Counted from the first letter of the stretch, positions 44,593 through 54,663 are shown. The stretch is 64,000 nt of DNA from Streptomyces colonosanans (GCF_001866645.1 NZ_MLYP01000008.1:62001-126000), one strand, 5' to 3'. Program-made: numbers and translations. Notes: generated by a model not told the origin, from the sequence alone.

Positions 44593-45732
44593 ATGCCCGC
44601 CGAGAGCACGCCGGACGCCGGCATAGCCGACATGGCCACGACGACCGGCCCCCGCCACCGGGGGAAGGGCCGCCGCCGCAAGCCCCGCAGCAGGGGGCGC
44701 ACGGCGGCCCTGGTCGCCGCCTGGACCGCCGCGGGTGTTCTCGTGCTCGGCGGCACCGGCGTCGGCTACGTGTACTTCAAGCTCAATGGCAACATCCACA
44801 GCGTCGACATCAACCAGGCCCTCGGTACCCACCGGCCCGTGAAGGTCGACAACGGCTCCGAGAACATCCTGGTCCTGGGCTCGGACAGCCGCTCCGGCGG
44901 CAACGGGAAGCTGGGCGGCGGCGCCGACGACGGCACTGCCCGCTCCGACACCGCGATGATCATCCACGTCTACAAGGGCCACAAGCGGGCCAGCGTGGTC
45001 TCCATCCCGCGCGACACCCTCGTCGACCGCCCCGAGTGCACCGACAGCAAGGGCACCGTGCACCCGGCGGTCTCCGGCGAGATGTTCAACTCCGCGTACT
45101 CCACCGGGGGCGCCGCCTGCGCCGTGAAGACCGTCGAGTCGGTCACCGGCATCCGCATGGACCACTTCGTGGAGGTCGACTTCGCCGGCTTCCAGAAGCT
45201 GATCGACGACCTCGGCGGCGTCCGGGTGACCACCACCAAGGACATCGACGACCCGAACAGCCACCTCCACCTGAAGGCGGGCACGCACACCCTCGACGGC
45301 GAACAGGCCCTCGGCCTGGTCCGCACCCGGCACGGCGTCGGCGACGGCTCCGACCTCGGCCGCATCCAGCTCCAGCAGGCCTTCGTCAAGGCCCTGGTCG
45401 ACCAGGTGGGGCACATCGGCGTCCTGACCAGCCCGGCCAAGCTGTACGACCTCGCCGACACCGCGACCAGGGCCGTCACCACCGACTCCGACCTGGCCTC
45501 CGTCAAGAACCTGGTGTCCTTCGCCGGCGGGCTCAAGGGGATCGACTCGTCCCACATGGCCATGGTGACGATGCCGGTCCAGTACGACCCGGCGAACCCC
45601 AACCGCGTCCTCATGGAGAAGGCCAAGGCCCAGCTCGTGTGGGACGCCCTGAAGAACGACCGGCCGATCCCGGCGACCGCGACCGCGGACTCCGCGAAGG
45701 GCCGGGCCCAGGGCGTCGTGGCCGGGTCCTGA
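44593..45732 (+). CDS. LytR-CpsA-Psr (LCP) family protein
   Basis: The product is 379 aa from the ATG with GGGAG upstream. A basic cytoplasmic start (GKGRRRKPRSRGRTAA) precedes one membrane helix (about 38-60) and an external LCP domain with NILVLGSDSRSG, TAMIIHVYKGH, VSIPRDTLV, HFVEVDFAGFQKLIDDLGGV and LVRTRHG. LCP enzymes attach teichoic acids or glycopolymers from polyprenyl-phosphate to peptidoglycan; the Arg/Asp residues expected for pyrophosphate binding are present. An earlier frame extends upstream but lacks conserved residues. Confidence 0.92.
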   Translation: MPAESTPDAGIADMATTTGPRHRGKGRRRKPRSRGRTAALVAAWTAAGVLVLGGTGVGYVYFKLNGNIHSVDINQALGTHRPVKVDNGSENILVLGSDSRSGGNGKLGGGADDGTARSDTAMIIHVYKGHKRASVVSIPRDTLVDRPECTDSKGTVHPAVSGEMFNSAYSTGGAACAVKTVESVTGIRMDHFVEVDFAGFQKLIDDLGGVRVTTTKDIDDPNSHLHLKAGTHTLDGEQALGLVRTRHGVGDGSDLGRIQLQQAFVKALVDQVGHIGVLTSPAKLYDLADTATRAVTTDSDLASVKNLVSFAGGLKGIDSSHMAMVTMPVQYDPANPNRVLMEKAKAQLVWDALKNDRPIPATATADSAKGRAQGVVAGS

Positions 45733-45786
45733 GGCGCTCCCGGGCCGATCCGGGCCCCTCGGGCACCGAGGGGAATAGATCGCTTG

Positions 45787-45806
45787 ATCCCCCGGTTTTG
45801 GGGGAT
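45787..45806 (+). terminator. short hairpin after the LCP gene
   Basis: ATCCCCC and GGGGGAT pair around GGTTTT, 55 bp after the LCP stop. It may end that transcript or form part of the rpmE leader. Confidence 0.45.
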
Positions 45807-45810
45807 GCGG

Positions 45811-45902
45811 CCAGTCCTGGCAGACTGGTACGTCGGCTCCGGTTCACGCTTCCGCATCCCGCGGCTGCGACCCGGCGCCCTCCAGGAATCTAGGAGTCAC
45901 CC
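45811..45902 (+). promoter_or_regulatory. possible L31 (rpmE) leader RNA
   Basis: The rpmE upstream region has a CCAGTC-6-GACTGG hairpin at 45811-45828 and further GC-rich self-complementary sequence before the start. Actinobacterial L31 leader motifs are described upstream of rpmE; whether this matches needs a covariance search. Confidence 0.3.
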
Positions 45903-46124
45903 TTGAAGCGCGACATCCACCCCGAGTACGTCGAGACGCAGGTCAGCTGCACCTGTGGCGCGTCGTTCACCACCCGTAGCACCATCGAGTCCGGCACCAT
46001 CCGGGCCGAGGTCTGCTCCGAGTGCCACCCGTTCTACACGGGCAAGCAGAAGATCCTCGACACCGGTGGCCGTGTGGCCCGCTTCGAGGCCCGCTTCGGC
46101 AAGGCTGCCGCTGCCAAGAAGTAG
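45903..46124 (+). CDS. rpmE: 50S ribosomal protein L31 (zinc form)
   Basis: The product is 73 aa with a TTG start. It keeps the zinc ligands C-x-C (CTCG, residues 16-18) and C-x2-C (CSECH, 37-41), so it is the zinc-binding (C+) form used in zinc-replete growth. Streptomyces usually also has a zinc-free paralogue under Zur control elsewhere. prfA follows. Confidence 0.95.
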   Translation: MKRDIHPEYVETQVSCTCGASFTTRSTIESGTIRAEVCSECHPFYTGKQKILDTGGRVARFEARFGKAAAAKK

Positions 46125-46259
46125 CGAGCCCACCGCGCCGGTCTCCGGTGCTCCCGTACCGGGGGCGTCGGGACCGGCGCTTTGCGGTGCAGCCCCTTTC
46201 AGTCGTACCTACGTCCCCCACGCCCCGGCCGGGCAGGGGACACCCCATGGGAGCCGGAG

Positions 46260-47327
46260 ATGTTCGAGGCGGTCGATGAACTGGTCGGTGAACACGCCGA
46301 CCTGGAGAAGAAGCTCGCTGATCCGTCGGTCCACGCCGACCAGACGAACGCGCGCAAGCTCAACAAGCGCTACGCGGAGCTGACCCCGATCATCGCCACG
46401 TACCGCTCCTGGAAGCAGGCCGGCGACGACATCGAGACTGCGCGTGAACTGGCCGCCGACGACCCGGACTTCGCGGCCGAGGTCAAGGACCTGGAGAAGC
46501 AGCGCGAGGAACTGACCGAGAAGCTGCGCTTCCTGCTCATCCCGCGCGACCCCAACGACGACAAGGACGTCATCCTCGAGATCAAGGCGGGTGCGGGCGG
46601 CGACGAGTCAGCCCTGTTCGCCGGCGACCTGCTGCGGATGTACCTGCGGTACGCCGAGCGCGTCGGCTGGAAGACCGAGATCATCGACTCCACCGAGTCC
46701 GAGCTGGGCGGCTACAAGGACGTCCAGGTGGCGGTCAAGGTCCGCGGGCAGATCGAGCCCGGTCAGGGCGTGTGGGCCCGGATGAAGTACGAGGGCGGCG
46801 TGCACCGTGTGCAGCGTGTGCCGGCCACCGAGTCCCAGGGGCGTATCCACACCTCCGCGGCCGGTGTCCTCGTCACGCCCGAGGCCGAGGACGTCGACGT
46901 CGAGATCAACCCGAACGACCTCCGCATCGACGTCTACCGCTCCTCCGGTCCTGGCGGCCAGTCCGTCAACACGACCGACTCCGCGGTGCGCATCACGCAC
47001 CTTCCGACCGGAGTCGTCGCCTCCTGCCAGAACGAGAAGAGCCAGCTGCAGAACAAGCAGCAGGCGATGCGTATCCTGCGCTCCAGGCTGCTCGCCGCGG
47101 CGCAGGAGGAGGCGGAGAGGGAGGCCGCCGACGCCCGCCGCAGCCAGGTCCGCACCGTCGACCGCTCCGAGAAGATCCGTACGTACAACTTCCCGGAGAA
47201 CCGCATCTCGGACCACCGCGTCGGATTCAAGGCGTACAACCTGGACCAGGTGCTGGACGGCGACCTCGTCGCGGTGATCCAGGCCTGCGTCGACGCGGAC
47301 TCGGCCGCCAAGCTCGCGGCCGCGTAA
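46260..47327 (+). CDS. prfA: peptide chain release factor 1
   Basis: The product is 355 aa. The stop-codon recognition motif PAT (about 188-190, giving UAA/UAG use) and the GGQ peptidyl-hydrolysis motif (GPGGQSVN, about 231-233) are present. It is followed by prmC, which methylates the GGQ glutamine. The ATG at 46260 begins the conserved MFEAVDEL. Confidence 0.97.
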   Translation: MFEAVDELVGEHADLEKKLADPSVHADQTNARKLNKRYAELTPIIATYRSWKQAGDDIETARELAADDPDFAAEVKDLEKQREELTEKLRFLLIPRDPNDDKDVILEIKAGAGGDESALFAGDLLRMYLRYAERVGWKTEIIDSTESELGGYKDVQVAVKVRGQIEPGQGVWARMKYEGGVHRVQRVPATESQGRIHTSAAGVLVTPEAEDVDVEINPNDLRIDVYRSSGPGGQSVNTTDSAVRITHLPTGVVASCQNEKSQLQNKQQAMRILRSRLLAAAQEEAEREAADARRSQVRTVDRSEKIRTYNFPENRISDHRVGFKAYNLDQVLDGDLVAVIQACVDADSAAKLAAA

Positions 47328-47360
47328 GACACCGCACCGCACAAGGACCGGAGGACGAGC

Positions 47361-48206
47361 GTGAACCTGCTGCTCGCGGAGGTGGCTCAGGCCACCCAGC
47401 GGCTGGCCGCCGCCGGCGTGCCCTCGCCGCGCAATGACGCGGAGGAGCTCGCCGCTTTCGTGCACGGTGTCAAGCGGGGCGAACTGCACTCCGTGAAGGA
47501 CGCCGACTTCGACGCCCGCTACTGGGAGGTCGTCGCCCGCCGTGAGGCGCGCGAGCCGCTCCAGCACATCACCGGGCGCGCCTTCTTCCGGTACCTGGAA
47601 CTCCAGGTGGGGCCCGGGGTGTTCGTCCCCCGCCCCGAGACCGAGTCGGTGGTCGGCTGGGCGATAGACGCCGTGCGCGCTATGGACGTCGTCGAGCCGC
47701 TGATCGTGGACCTGTGCACGGGCTCCGGCGCCATCGCGCTCGCGCTGGCCCAGGAGGTGCCGCGCTCGCGCGTGCACGCCGTGGAGCTGTCGGAGGAAGC
47801 CCTCCAGTGGACCCGCAAGAACATGGAGGGGTCCAGGGTCGACCTGCGCCAGGGAGACGCCCTGACGGCCTTCCCCGACCTCGACGGCCAGGTCGATCTC
47901 GTGATCTCCAACCCGCCGTACATCCCGCTGACCGAATGGGAGTACGTCGCCCCCGAGGCCCGGGACTACGACCCCGAACTGGCCCTGTTCTCCGGCGAGG
48001 ACGGACTCGACCTGATCCGCGGTCTGGAACGCGCCGCGCACCGGCTGCTGCGCCCCGGTGGCGTCGTCGTCATCGAGCACGCCGACACGCAGGGCGGCCA
48101 GGTGCCGTGGATCTTCACCGAGGAGCGGGGCTGGGCCGACGCGGCCGACCACCCCGACCTCAACAACCGGCCGCGCTTCGCGACCGCCCGCAAGGCGCTG
48201 CCGTGA
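47361..48206 (+). CDS. prmC: release factor glutamine methyltransferase
   Basis: The product is 281 aa (HemK family) from a GTG 33 bp after prfA. The N-terminal helical substrate-binding domain is followed by a Rossmann fold with VDLCTGSGAIALALA and the catalytic NPPY (about 184-187). It methylates Gln of the RF GGQ motif; pairing with prfA is the standard operon. Confidence 0.96.
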   Translation: MNLLLAEVAQATQRLAAAGVPSPRNDAEELAAFVHGVKRGELHSVKDADFDARYWEVVARREAREPLQHITGRAFFRYLELQVGPGVFVPRPETESVVGWAIDAVRAMDVVEPLIVDLCTGSGAIALALAQEVPRSRVHAVELSEEALQWTRKNMEGSRVDLRQGDALTAFPDLDGQVDLVISNPPYIPLTEWEYVAPEARDYDPELALFSGEDGLDLIRGLERAAHRLLRPGGVVVIEHADTQGGQVPWIFTEERGWADAADHPDLNNRPRFATARKALP

Positions 48207-48303
48207 GATCGGCACGCGGCCCGGCGCGGCGCACGCCCCTTCCGAAGACTTCAAGCCAGCAGTACGTGATCCAGCAGTACGTGTACGAGGAGGTCCTCTA
48301 GAC

Positions 48304-48951
48304 ATGGCACGGCGATACGACACCAATGACGCGACCGACCGAGCGACCGGTCTTCGCGAGGCCGCGTCCGCTGTCCGCCGTGGCGAACTCGTGGTGCTGC
48401 CCACCGACACCGTGTACGGCGTGGGCGCCGACGCGTTCTCCTCGGAGGCCGTGGCCGACCTGCTCCAGGCCAAGGGCCGGGGCCGCAACATGCCCACGCC
48501 CGTCCTCATCGGCACCCCGAACACCCTGCACGGCCTGGTCACGGACTTCTCCGAGCTGGCCTGGGAACTGGTCGACGCGTTCTGGCCGGGTGCCCTCACC
48601 CTCGTCGCCAGACAGCAGCCGTCCCTGCAGTGGGATTTGGGCGACACCCGGGGCACGGTCGCCGTGCGCATGCCGCTGCACCCGGTCGCCATCGAGCTGC
48701 TGACGGACGTCGGCCCGATGGCCGTGTCCTCCGCGAACCTGACCGGGCACCCGGCACCGGAGAACTGTGACGCCGCGCAGCAGATGCTCGGCGACTCGAT
48801 CTCCGTCTACCTCGACGGGGGCCCGACCCCCGGCATCGTCCCCTCGTCGATCGTCGACGTCACGCGTGAGGTGCCGATCCTGCTGCGTCAGGGCGCGGTC
48901 TCGGCCGATGAGCTGCGCAAGGTCGTACCCGACCTCGAGGTGGCGAATTGA
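48304..48951 (+). CDS. L-threonylcarbamoyladenylate synthase (Sua5/YrdC)
   Basis: The product is 215 aa, YrdC fold: LPTDTVYGVGADAF, KGRGRNMPTPVLIG, TVAVRMPLH and SSANLTGHPAP. It makes threonylcarbamoyl-AMP for the t6A37 tRNA modification. It lacks the extra C-terminal Sua5 domain, so it is the short TsaC type. The KxR core of the family appears as KGRGRN. The next gene overlaps its stop by 4 bp. Confidence 0.93.
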   Translation: MARRYDTNDATDRATGLREAASAVRRGELVVLPTDTVYGVGADAFSSEAVADLLQAKGRGRNMPTPVLIGTPNTLHGLVTDFSELAWELVDAFWPGALTLVARQQPSLQWDLGDTRGTVAVRMPLHPVAIELLTDVGPMAVSSANLTGHPAPENCDAAQQMLGDSISVYLDGGPTPGIVPSSIVDVTREVPILLRQGAVSADELRKVVPDLEVAN

Positions 48952-49625
48952 CAGCCCCTGACTCGGGGCGTGGCATAGGCAACGGGGACGAGACGGAGGA
49001 CCTGACAGAGCCGGGTCCTCGCCACGACACCTTCCGCATTCTCCATGTCAGCACCGGCAACGTGTGCCGCTCGCCGATCACCGAGCGGCTGACCCGTCAT
49101 GCCCTGGCGGACCGCCTCGGCGACCCGCTGTGGGGCGGTCTGATCGTGGAGAGCGCGGGCACCTGGGGCCATGAGGGCGCCCCCATGGAGGAGAACGCCG
49201 AGGCGGTCCTCGCGGACTTCGGAGCGGATGCCTCCGGGTTCGTCGGCCGTGAACTCCTGGACGAGCACGTCATCCGCGCGGACCTGGTGCTGACGGCGAC
49301 CCGCGACCACCGCGCCCAGGTCATCTCCATGGGCCACTCGGCGGGGCTGCGCACCTTCACCCTGAAGGAGTTCACTCGCCTGGTACGGGCGATAGACCCG
49401 GCGACCCTGCCCCCGCTGGAGGATGGCGTGGTCGAGCGGGCCCGCGCCCTGGTCCGTGCCGCGGCGGCGCTGCGCGGCTGGCTGCTGGCGCCGACGGCGG
49501 AGGCGGACGAGGTGCACGATCCGTACGGGGCGCCGCTGCCGTTCTTCCAGTCGATCGGGTGCGAGATCCAACAGGCGCTGGACCCGGTGGTGACGGCACT
49601 GACGGGCGTACACGCCCAGGCCTGA
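48948..49625 (+). CDS. low-molecular-weight protein-tyrosine-phosphatase-like protein, nucleophile Cys replaced by Ser
   Basis: The product is 225 aa. The LMW-PTP loop is ILHVSTGNVCRSP, where active enzymes read V-C-x-G-N-x-C-R-S. The first, nucleophilic Cys is Ser here, while the second Cys and the Arg are kept. The general-acid Asp near the C-terminus (VHDPYGAP) is present. It may be inactive or a binding protein rather than a phosphatase. A TTG overlapping the stop of sua5 (TTGA) is the likely start. Confidence 0.85.
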   Translation: MTAPDSGRGIGNGDETEDLTEPGPRHDTFRILHVSTGNVCRSPITERLTRHALADRLGDPLWGGLIVESAGTWGHEGAPMEENAEAVLADFGADASGFVGRELLDEHVIRADLVLTATRDHRAQVISMGHSAGLRTFTLKEFTRLVRAIDPATLPPLEDGVVERARALVRAAAALRGWLLAPTAEADEVHDPYGAPLPFFQSIGCEIQQALDPVVTALTGVHAQA

Positions 49626-49840
49626 CGCCGCGATACCCGGCCGGGTACCCCCCGACGGCACGGGGACGCGTTCGAGGCGCTCGGACGGCGTTCTGGCGGC
49701 GCCGCTCCGGCCGGGCGGGATGACGGGCCGGGCGCCGTGGTCACGGCACTCACAGGCGTACCTGCGCGGATGCGACGACCAGGCGTCCCAGGGGCCCCGG
49801 GCCTACATTGGACGTACGTCCCCGACGCCCGGAGTGCACC

Positions 49841-51082
49841 ATGGCGGTCACCCACACCCTCGAGGCCGACGTCCTGCGCCGGCAGGACCCCGAGATGGCC
49901 GACATCCTGGCCGGGGAACTCGCCCGGCAGTCGAGGACGCTGCAGCTCATCGCCGCCGAGAACTTCACCTCGCCGGCCGTGCTGGCCGCCCTCGGCTCCC
50001 CGCTCGCCAACAAGTACGCCGAGGGATACCCCGGCGCCCGCTACCACGGCGGGTGCGAGATCGTCGACATGGCCGAGCGCACCGCCGTGGAACGCGCGAA
50101 GGTGCTGTTCAGGGCCGAGCACGCCAATGTGCAGCCGCACTCGGGATCGTCCGCGATGCTCGCCGCGTACGCCGCACTGCTGCGGCCCGGTGACACCGTG
50201 CTCGCCCTGGGACTGCCCTACGGAGGCCACCTCACACACGGCTCGCCCGCCAACTTCTCCGGCCGCTGGTTCGACTTCGTCGCCTACGGGGTCGAGGCCG
50301 AGTCCGGGCTCATCGACCACGACCAGGTGCGCACCCTCGCCCGGACACACCGGCCCAAGGCCGTGGTGTGCGGGTCCATCGCCTATCCGCGCCATGTCGA
50401 CCACGCGTTCTTCCGCGACGTCGCCGACGAGGTGGGCGCGTACCTCATCGCCGACGCCGCTCACCCCATCGGGCTCGTCGCCGGGGGAGCGGCGCCCAGC
50501 CCGGTGCCGTACGCCGACGTCGTCTGCGCCACCACGCACAAGGTGCTGCGCGGCCCGCGCGGAGGCATGATCCTGTGCGGGAGCGACCTGGCCGAGCGCG
50601 TGGACCGGGCCGTCTTCCCGTTCACACAGGGCGGCGCCCAGATGCACGCCATCGCCGCCAAGGCCGTCGCGTTCGGGGAGGCGGCGAGGCCGGCCTTCGC
50701 GGTCTACGCCCACCAGGTGGTCGCCAACGCCCGAGCGCTGGCGGCGGGCCTGGCCGCCGAGGGGCTCGTGATCGTCACCGGCGGCACCGACACCCACATG
50801 CTGATCGTCGACCCCGCGCCGCTCGGTGTCGACGGCCGCACCGCCCGGGGGCGGCTCATGGCCGCCGGCCTGGTCCTGGACACCTGCGCGCTGCCCCACG
50901 GCGACGCCCGCGGGCTGCGCCTGGGCACCGCCGCGGTGACCACGCAGGGCATGGGCGAGGCCGAGATGGCACGTATTGCCGCGCTGTTCGCGGCCGTGCT
51001 GCGCGAGGAGACGGACGGTGCGCGAGCGCGTACGGAGGTGCGGGAGCTGACCGGAAGATTCCCGCCCTACCCCGGCCGGTGA
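49841..51082 (+). CDS. glyA: serine hydroxymethyltransferase (second glyA-type)
   Basis: The product is 413 aa, PLP-dependent. LIAAENFTSPAVLAALGSPL, NKYAEGYPGARYHGG, HSGSSAMLAAYAALLRPGD and the PLP Lys in TTHKVLRGPRGG are all present. It interconverts serine and glycine with tetrahydrofolate. GGAG lies 8 bases before the ATG. Streptomyces commonly carries this copy between ptp and wecA in addition to a main glyA, so it may serve a special pool. Confidence 0.93.
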   Translation: MAVTHTLEADVLRRQDPEMADILAGELARQSRTLQLIAAENFTSPAVLAALGSPLANKYAEGYPGARYHGGCEIVDMAERTAVERAKVLFRAEHANVQPHSGSSAMLAAYAALLRPGDTVLALGLPYGGHLTHGSPANFSGRWFDFVAYGVEAESGLIDHDQVRTLARTHRPKAVVCGSIAYPRHVDHAFFRDVADEVGAYLIADAAHPIGLVAGGAAPSPVPYADVVCATTHKVLRGPRGGMILCGSDLAERVDRAVFPFTQGGAQMHAIAAKAVAFGEAARPAFAVYAHQVVANARALAAGLAAEGLVIVTGGTDTHMLIVDPAPLGVDGRTARGRLMAAGLVLDTCALPHGDARGLRLGTAAVTTQGMGEAEMARIAALFAAVLREETDGARARTEVRELTGRFPPYPGR

Positions 51083-51208
51083 CGGCGGACGCGGCCCTCT
51101 GCACAGCCGCACGTGCAACCATCTTCGCTACCCGTTGGTCCTCAACCATATGCACGCGAAGCTAGGGTGTGAGGTTGAGGACGCCCAGCGAGACCTGTGG
51201 GGAAGCCC

Positions 51209-52534
51209 GTGCGTGAATACCTGCTGACGCTCTGCATCACGGCCGCGGTGACGTATCTGCTGACAGGGCCGGTACGCAAGTTCGCGATCGTGGCCGGAGC
51301 CATGCCGGAGATCCGGGCCCGGGACGTGCACCGGGAACCCACACCCCGGCTCGGCGGTATCGCGATGTTCTTCGGCCTGTGCGCGGGCCTGCTGGTGGCC
51401 GCCCACCTGGAGAACCTCAACGAGGTCTTCTCCAGCTCCAACGAACCGCGGGCACTGCTCTCCGGCGCGGCGCTCATCTGGCTCATCGGCGTGCTGGACG
51501 ACAAGTTCGAGATCGACGCCCTGATCAAGCTCGGCGGCCAGATGATCGCCGCGGGCGTGATGGTCATGCAGGGCCTGACGATCCTGTGGCTACCGGTCCC
51601 GGGCGTCGGCCTGGTCGCGCTCACACAGTGGCAGGGCACCCTGCTGACGGTCGCCCTGGTCGTCATCACGATCAACGCGGTCAACTTCGTCGACGGCCTC
51701 GACGGCCTCGCCGCGGGCATGGTGTGCATCGCGGCAGCCGCGTTCTTCATGTACGCGTACCGGATCTGGTACGGCTACGGCCTGGAGGCCGCCGCCCCCG
51801 CGACCTTGTTCTCGGCCATCCTGATGGGCATGTGCCTGGGCTTCCTGCCGCACAACATGCACCCCGCGCGGATCTTCATGGGCGACTCGGGGTCGATGCT
51901 GATCGGGCTCGTGCTCGCCGCCGGTGCCATCTCGATCACCGGGCAGGTCGACCCGGACGCGATGAACCTCTATTCCGAGCGCGCCACGGTCCACCAGACC
52001 GTCCCGGTCTACATCCCGCTGCTGCTGCCGCTGACGATCATCGCCGTCCCGGCCGCCGACCTCGTCCTCGCGATCGTGCGCCGAACCTGGCGCGGCCAGT
52101 CGCCGTTCGCCGCGGACCGGGGGCATCTGCACCACCGGCTCCTGGAGATCGGGCACTCGCACAGCCGGGCCGTGCTGATCATGTACTTCTGGTCGGCGCT
52201 CATCGCCTTCGGCGCCCTCGCGTACTCCGTGAAGTCGGCGTCCATGTGGATCGTGCTGGGCATCGTGTTCCTCAGCTTCATCGGGCTGGTGCTGCTCCTG
52301 CTGCCGAGGTTCACGCCGCGCGCCCCGCGCTGGGCCGAGGCGTTCGTGCCGCCGCGCTACCGCCGCCGTGCCGTCCTGGAACCGGTGCCGGCCACCGCGT
52401 ACATGGCAGGGGAGGAGCCGCAGCCCGACGCGGGCCGCCCCCGCGTCGGCGCAGGCGTCTCAGGGGTCAACGGAGCCACTGCGATCGGCTCTCGTGCGCA
52501 TCTGGACCGCCGCGAGGCGGAGTCGTCGCGCTGA
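51209..52534 (+). CDS. WecA/TagO-type polyprenyl-phosphate HexNAc-1-phosphate transferase
   Basis: The product is 441 aa with about 11 membrane helices. The family marks are DVHREPTPRLGG, LDDKFEI, NFVDGLDGLAAG and FMGDSGSML, plus the terminal HLHHRLLEIGHSHSRAV. It probably starts wall-glycopolymer synthesis by adding HexNAc-phosphate to undecaprenyl phosphate. The GTG at 51209 after GGGGA fits the family start; a GTG at 51197 is an alternative. The last ~60 residues are a Streptomyces-type disordered tail. Confidence 0.92.
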   Translation: MREYLLTLCITAAVTYLLTGPVRKFAIVAGAMPEIRARDVHREPTPRLGGIAMFFGLCAGLLVAAHLENLNEVFSSSNEPRALLSGAALIWLIGVLDDKFEIDALIKLGGQMIAAGVMVMQGLTILWLPVPGVGLVALTQWQGTLLTVALVVITINAVNFVDGLDGLAAGMVCIAAAAFFMYAYRIWYGYGLEAAAPATLFSAILMGMCLGFLPHNMHPARIFMGDSGSMLIGLVLAAGAISITGQVDPDAMNLYSERATVHQTVPVYIPLLLPLTIIAVPAADLVLAIVRRTWRGQSPFAADRGHLHHRLLEIGHSHSRAVLIMYFWSALIAFGALAYSVKSASMWIVLGIVFLSFIGLVLLLLPRFTPRAPRWAEAFVPPRYRRRAVLEPVPATAYMAGEEPQPDAGRPRVGAGVSGVNGATAIGSRAHLDRREAESSR

Positions 52535-52834
52535 CGTGCAAGGTAAGAATCTGGCGTGCGCATTGCCGAATCGTGGGGGTGCAAAGCGCCCTAATACCCC
52601 GCAAGTCGCCCGTCGATTCGCCCAGAAGGGCGGACTCACTCTCATGTGTGAGAGTGGGCACACCCACTTGGTAAAGACCGCATCAAATAGTTTGTGATAC
52701 CGTTCACGAGAACCCGGGGATAGAGCCCAGGGGCCCCAGTGCGATGGGCCTCTCGGCGCGAGGCCCTCACTCGGCCCGGGACTACGCTCGTCCATGACGA
52801 CACCCTGCCCCCTCCACATAGCGGAGTTGCCGCC
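52535..52834 (+). promoter_or_regulatory. upstream region of the ATP synthase operon
   Basis: 300 bp with no gene. A perfect inverted repeat, CACTCTCA-TGTG-TGAGAGTG (52637-52656), is followed by an AT-richer patch (CATCAAATAGTTTGTGATACC) that probably holds the operon promoter. No canonical -35/-10 spacing is clear. Confidence 0.4.
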
Positions 52835-53272
52835 ATGCCGTCCACTGATGCCCGCAATCTTCTGCAGATCGCTGTACCCACAGCGGCTGTCGGCGCGATC
52901 GCCGTCGCCGTCAGTGGCGCGGTCGCGGGTGGCAAGGGTGCGGTCGGCGCGGCCGTCGGGGCGGCGCTCGCCATCCTCTTCATGGGGATCGGTCTCTATG
53001 TCCTGCAGTGGACGGCGAAGTCGCTCCCGCACCTGTTCCAGGCCATGGGGCTGTTGCTCTACGTCGCTCAACTCCTGCTGCTCCTGATCTTCGTGGGCGT
53101 CTTCAAGGACACTTCCCTCTTCAATCCGAAGACGTTCGCGGCCGGACTCGTCGTCGCGACGGTCGTGTGGATGGCGGCGCAGGCGCGTGCGCACATGAAG
53201 GCCAAGATCTTCTACGTCGAGCCGGACTCCCACAAGAGCGAGAAGCCCGAGAAGACGGGCTCCTCGTCGTGA
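52835..53272 (+). CDS. atpI: ATP synthase protein I
   Basis: The product is 145 aa with four hydrophobic helices and a basic C-terminal tail (PDSHKSEKPEKTG). The position before atpB and the membrane plan identify it as AtpI, an assembly/Mg2+-related factor for the Fo c-ring. GGAG lies 8 bases before the ATG. atpB follows after 225 bp. Confidence 0.88.
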   Translation: MPSTDARNLLQIAVPTAAVGAIAVAVSGAVAGGKGAVGAAVGAALAILFMGIGLYVLQWTAKSLPHLFQAMGLLLYVAQLLLLLIFVGVFKDTSLFNPKTFAAGLVVATVVWMAAQARAHMKAKIFYVEPDSHKSEKPEKTGSSS

Positions 53273-53497
53273 GGGGTAGGGCCGGGATAAAGACGTGTGA
53301 GAGTTCCTGCTATCGTCCGGTGCCAACTGCGGCATCGCGGGCGAGGGCATCTGAGCTGACGCCTGCTCAATCGCGAGGCTTGATGCCCCCCAGCCGCCCC
53401 CACATCCGTAACACCAGTCCGGTGCCGTTCCGCGGCTGCGCGCCGCACCGACACAACGAGGTTGCCCAACCCATGCGTCACGCCGAAGGAGCCCGCG

Positions 53498-54316
53498 GTG
53501 AGTGCTGACCAGACCCAGCTCGCCTTTGACTGGAGCTGCCGCATCCTGTCCGACAACGGCTGTGGCTTCCCGGCTCCGGGCCTGCACTCGTTTCTCTTCG
53601 AGCCGATCGCCACGATCGGCGGGTTCGAGTTCAACAAGGTGATGCTGCTCGCGCTCATCACCACCGCCCTGGTGGTGACGTTCTTCTGGGCGGCGTTCGG
53701 CAAGGCCAAGGTGGTCCCGGGCAAGCTCCAGCTGGTGGGCGAGGCCGGCTACGACTTCGTGCGCCGCGGCATCGTCTACGAGACGCTCGGCAAGCGCGAG
53801 GGCGAGAAGTACGTCCCGCTCATGGTCTCGCTGTTCTTCTTCGTCTGGATCATGAACATTTGGTCCGTGATCCCGCTGGCCCAGTTCCCGGTGTCGTCGG
53901 CGATCGCCTTCCCGATGGTCCTCGCCGCCATCGTCTACATCACCTGGGTCGCGCTGACCTTCAAGAAGCACGGCTTCGTCGGCTTTTTCAAGAACGTCAC
54001 GGGCTACGACAAGTCGCTCGGCGGCGTGCTGCCGCTCGTCATGGTCATCGAGTTCTTCTCGAACCTGATCGTCCGCCCGTTCACGCACGCGGTGCGACTC
54101 TTCGCCAACATGTTCGCGGGTCACCTGATGCTGGTGATGTTCACCGTCGCCTCCTGGTACCTGATGAACACCTACATGATCCCGGCCGCCGGTGTCTCGT
54201 TCGTGATGACCGTGGCCATGATCCTCTTCGAGCTCTTCGTGCAGGCCGTCCAGGCGTACGTCTTCGTGCTCCTCGCCTGCTCCTACATTCAGGGCGCTCT
54301 CGTCGAGCACCACTGA
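53498..54316 (+). CDS. atpB: ATP synthase Fo subunit a
   Basis: The product is 272 aa. The proton-channel helix with the essential Arg (HAVRLFANMFAGHLM) and the terminal QAVQAYVFVLLACSYI are clear. The GTG start is supported by GAAGGAG six bases upstream. It is integral to the cytoplasmic membrane with AtpE and AtpF. Confidence 0.96.
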   Translation: MSADQTQLAFDWSCRILSDNGCGFPAPGLHSFLFEPIATIGGFEFNKVMLLALITTALVVTFFWAAFGKAKVVPGKLQLVGEAGYDFVRRGIVYETLGKREGEKYVPLMVSLFFFVWIMNIWSVIPLAQFPVSSAIAFPMVLAAIVYITWVALTFKKHGFVGFFKNVTGYDKSLGGVLPLVMVIEFFSNLIVRPFTHAVRLFANMFAGHLMLVMFTVASWYLMNTYMIPAAGVSFVMTVAMILFELFVQAVQAYVFVLLACSYIQGALVEHH

Positions 54317-54369
54317 GCCCCACCCCCACCCCCCCGGTCGTCCGGTGGTCAACCCCCACCGGTCCGTAA

Positions 54370-54624
<255 letters not shown>

Positions 54625-54663
54625 TCAACCCCTGACCGACACGTATCGACGAAAGGCACTGAT

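Noticed and set aside
46608..48692. 694-codon minus frame across prfA, prmC and sua5
   Set aside because: Antisense to three well-identified genes.
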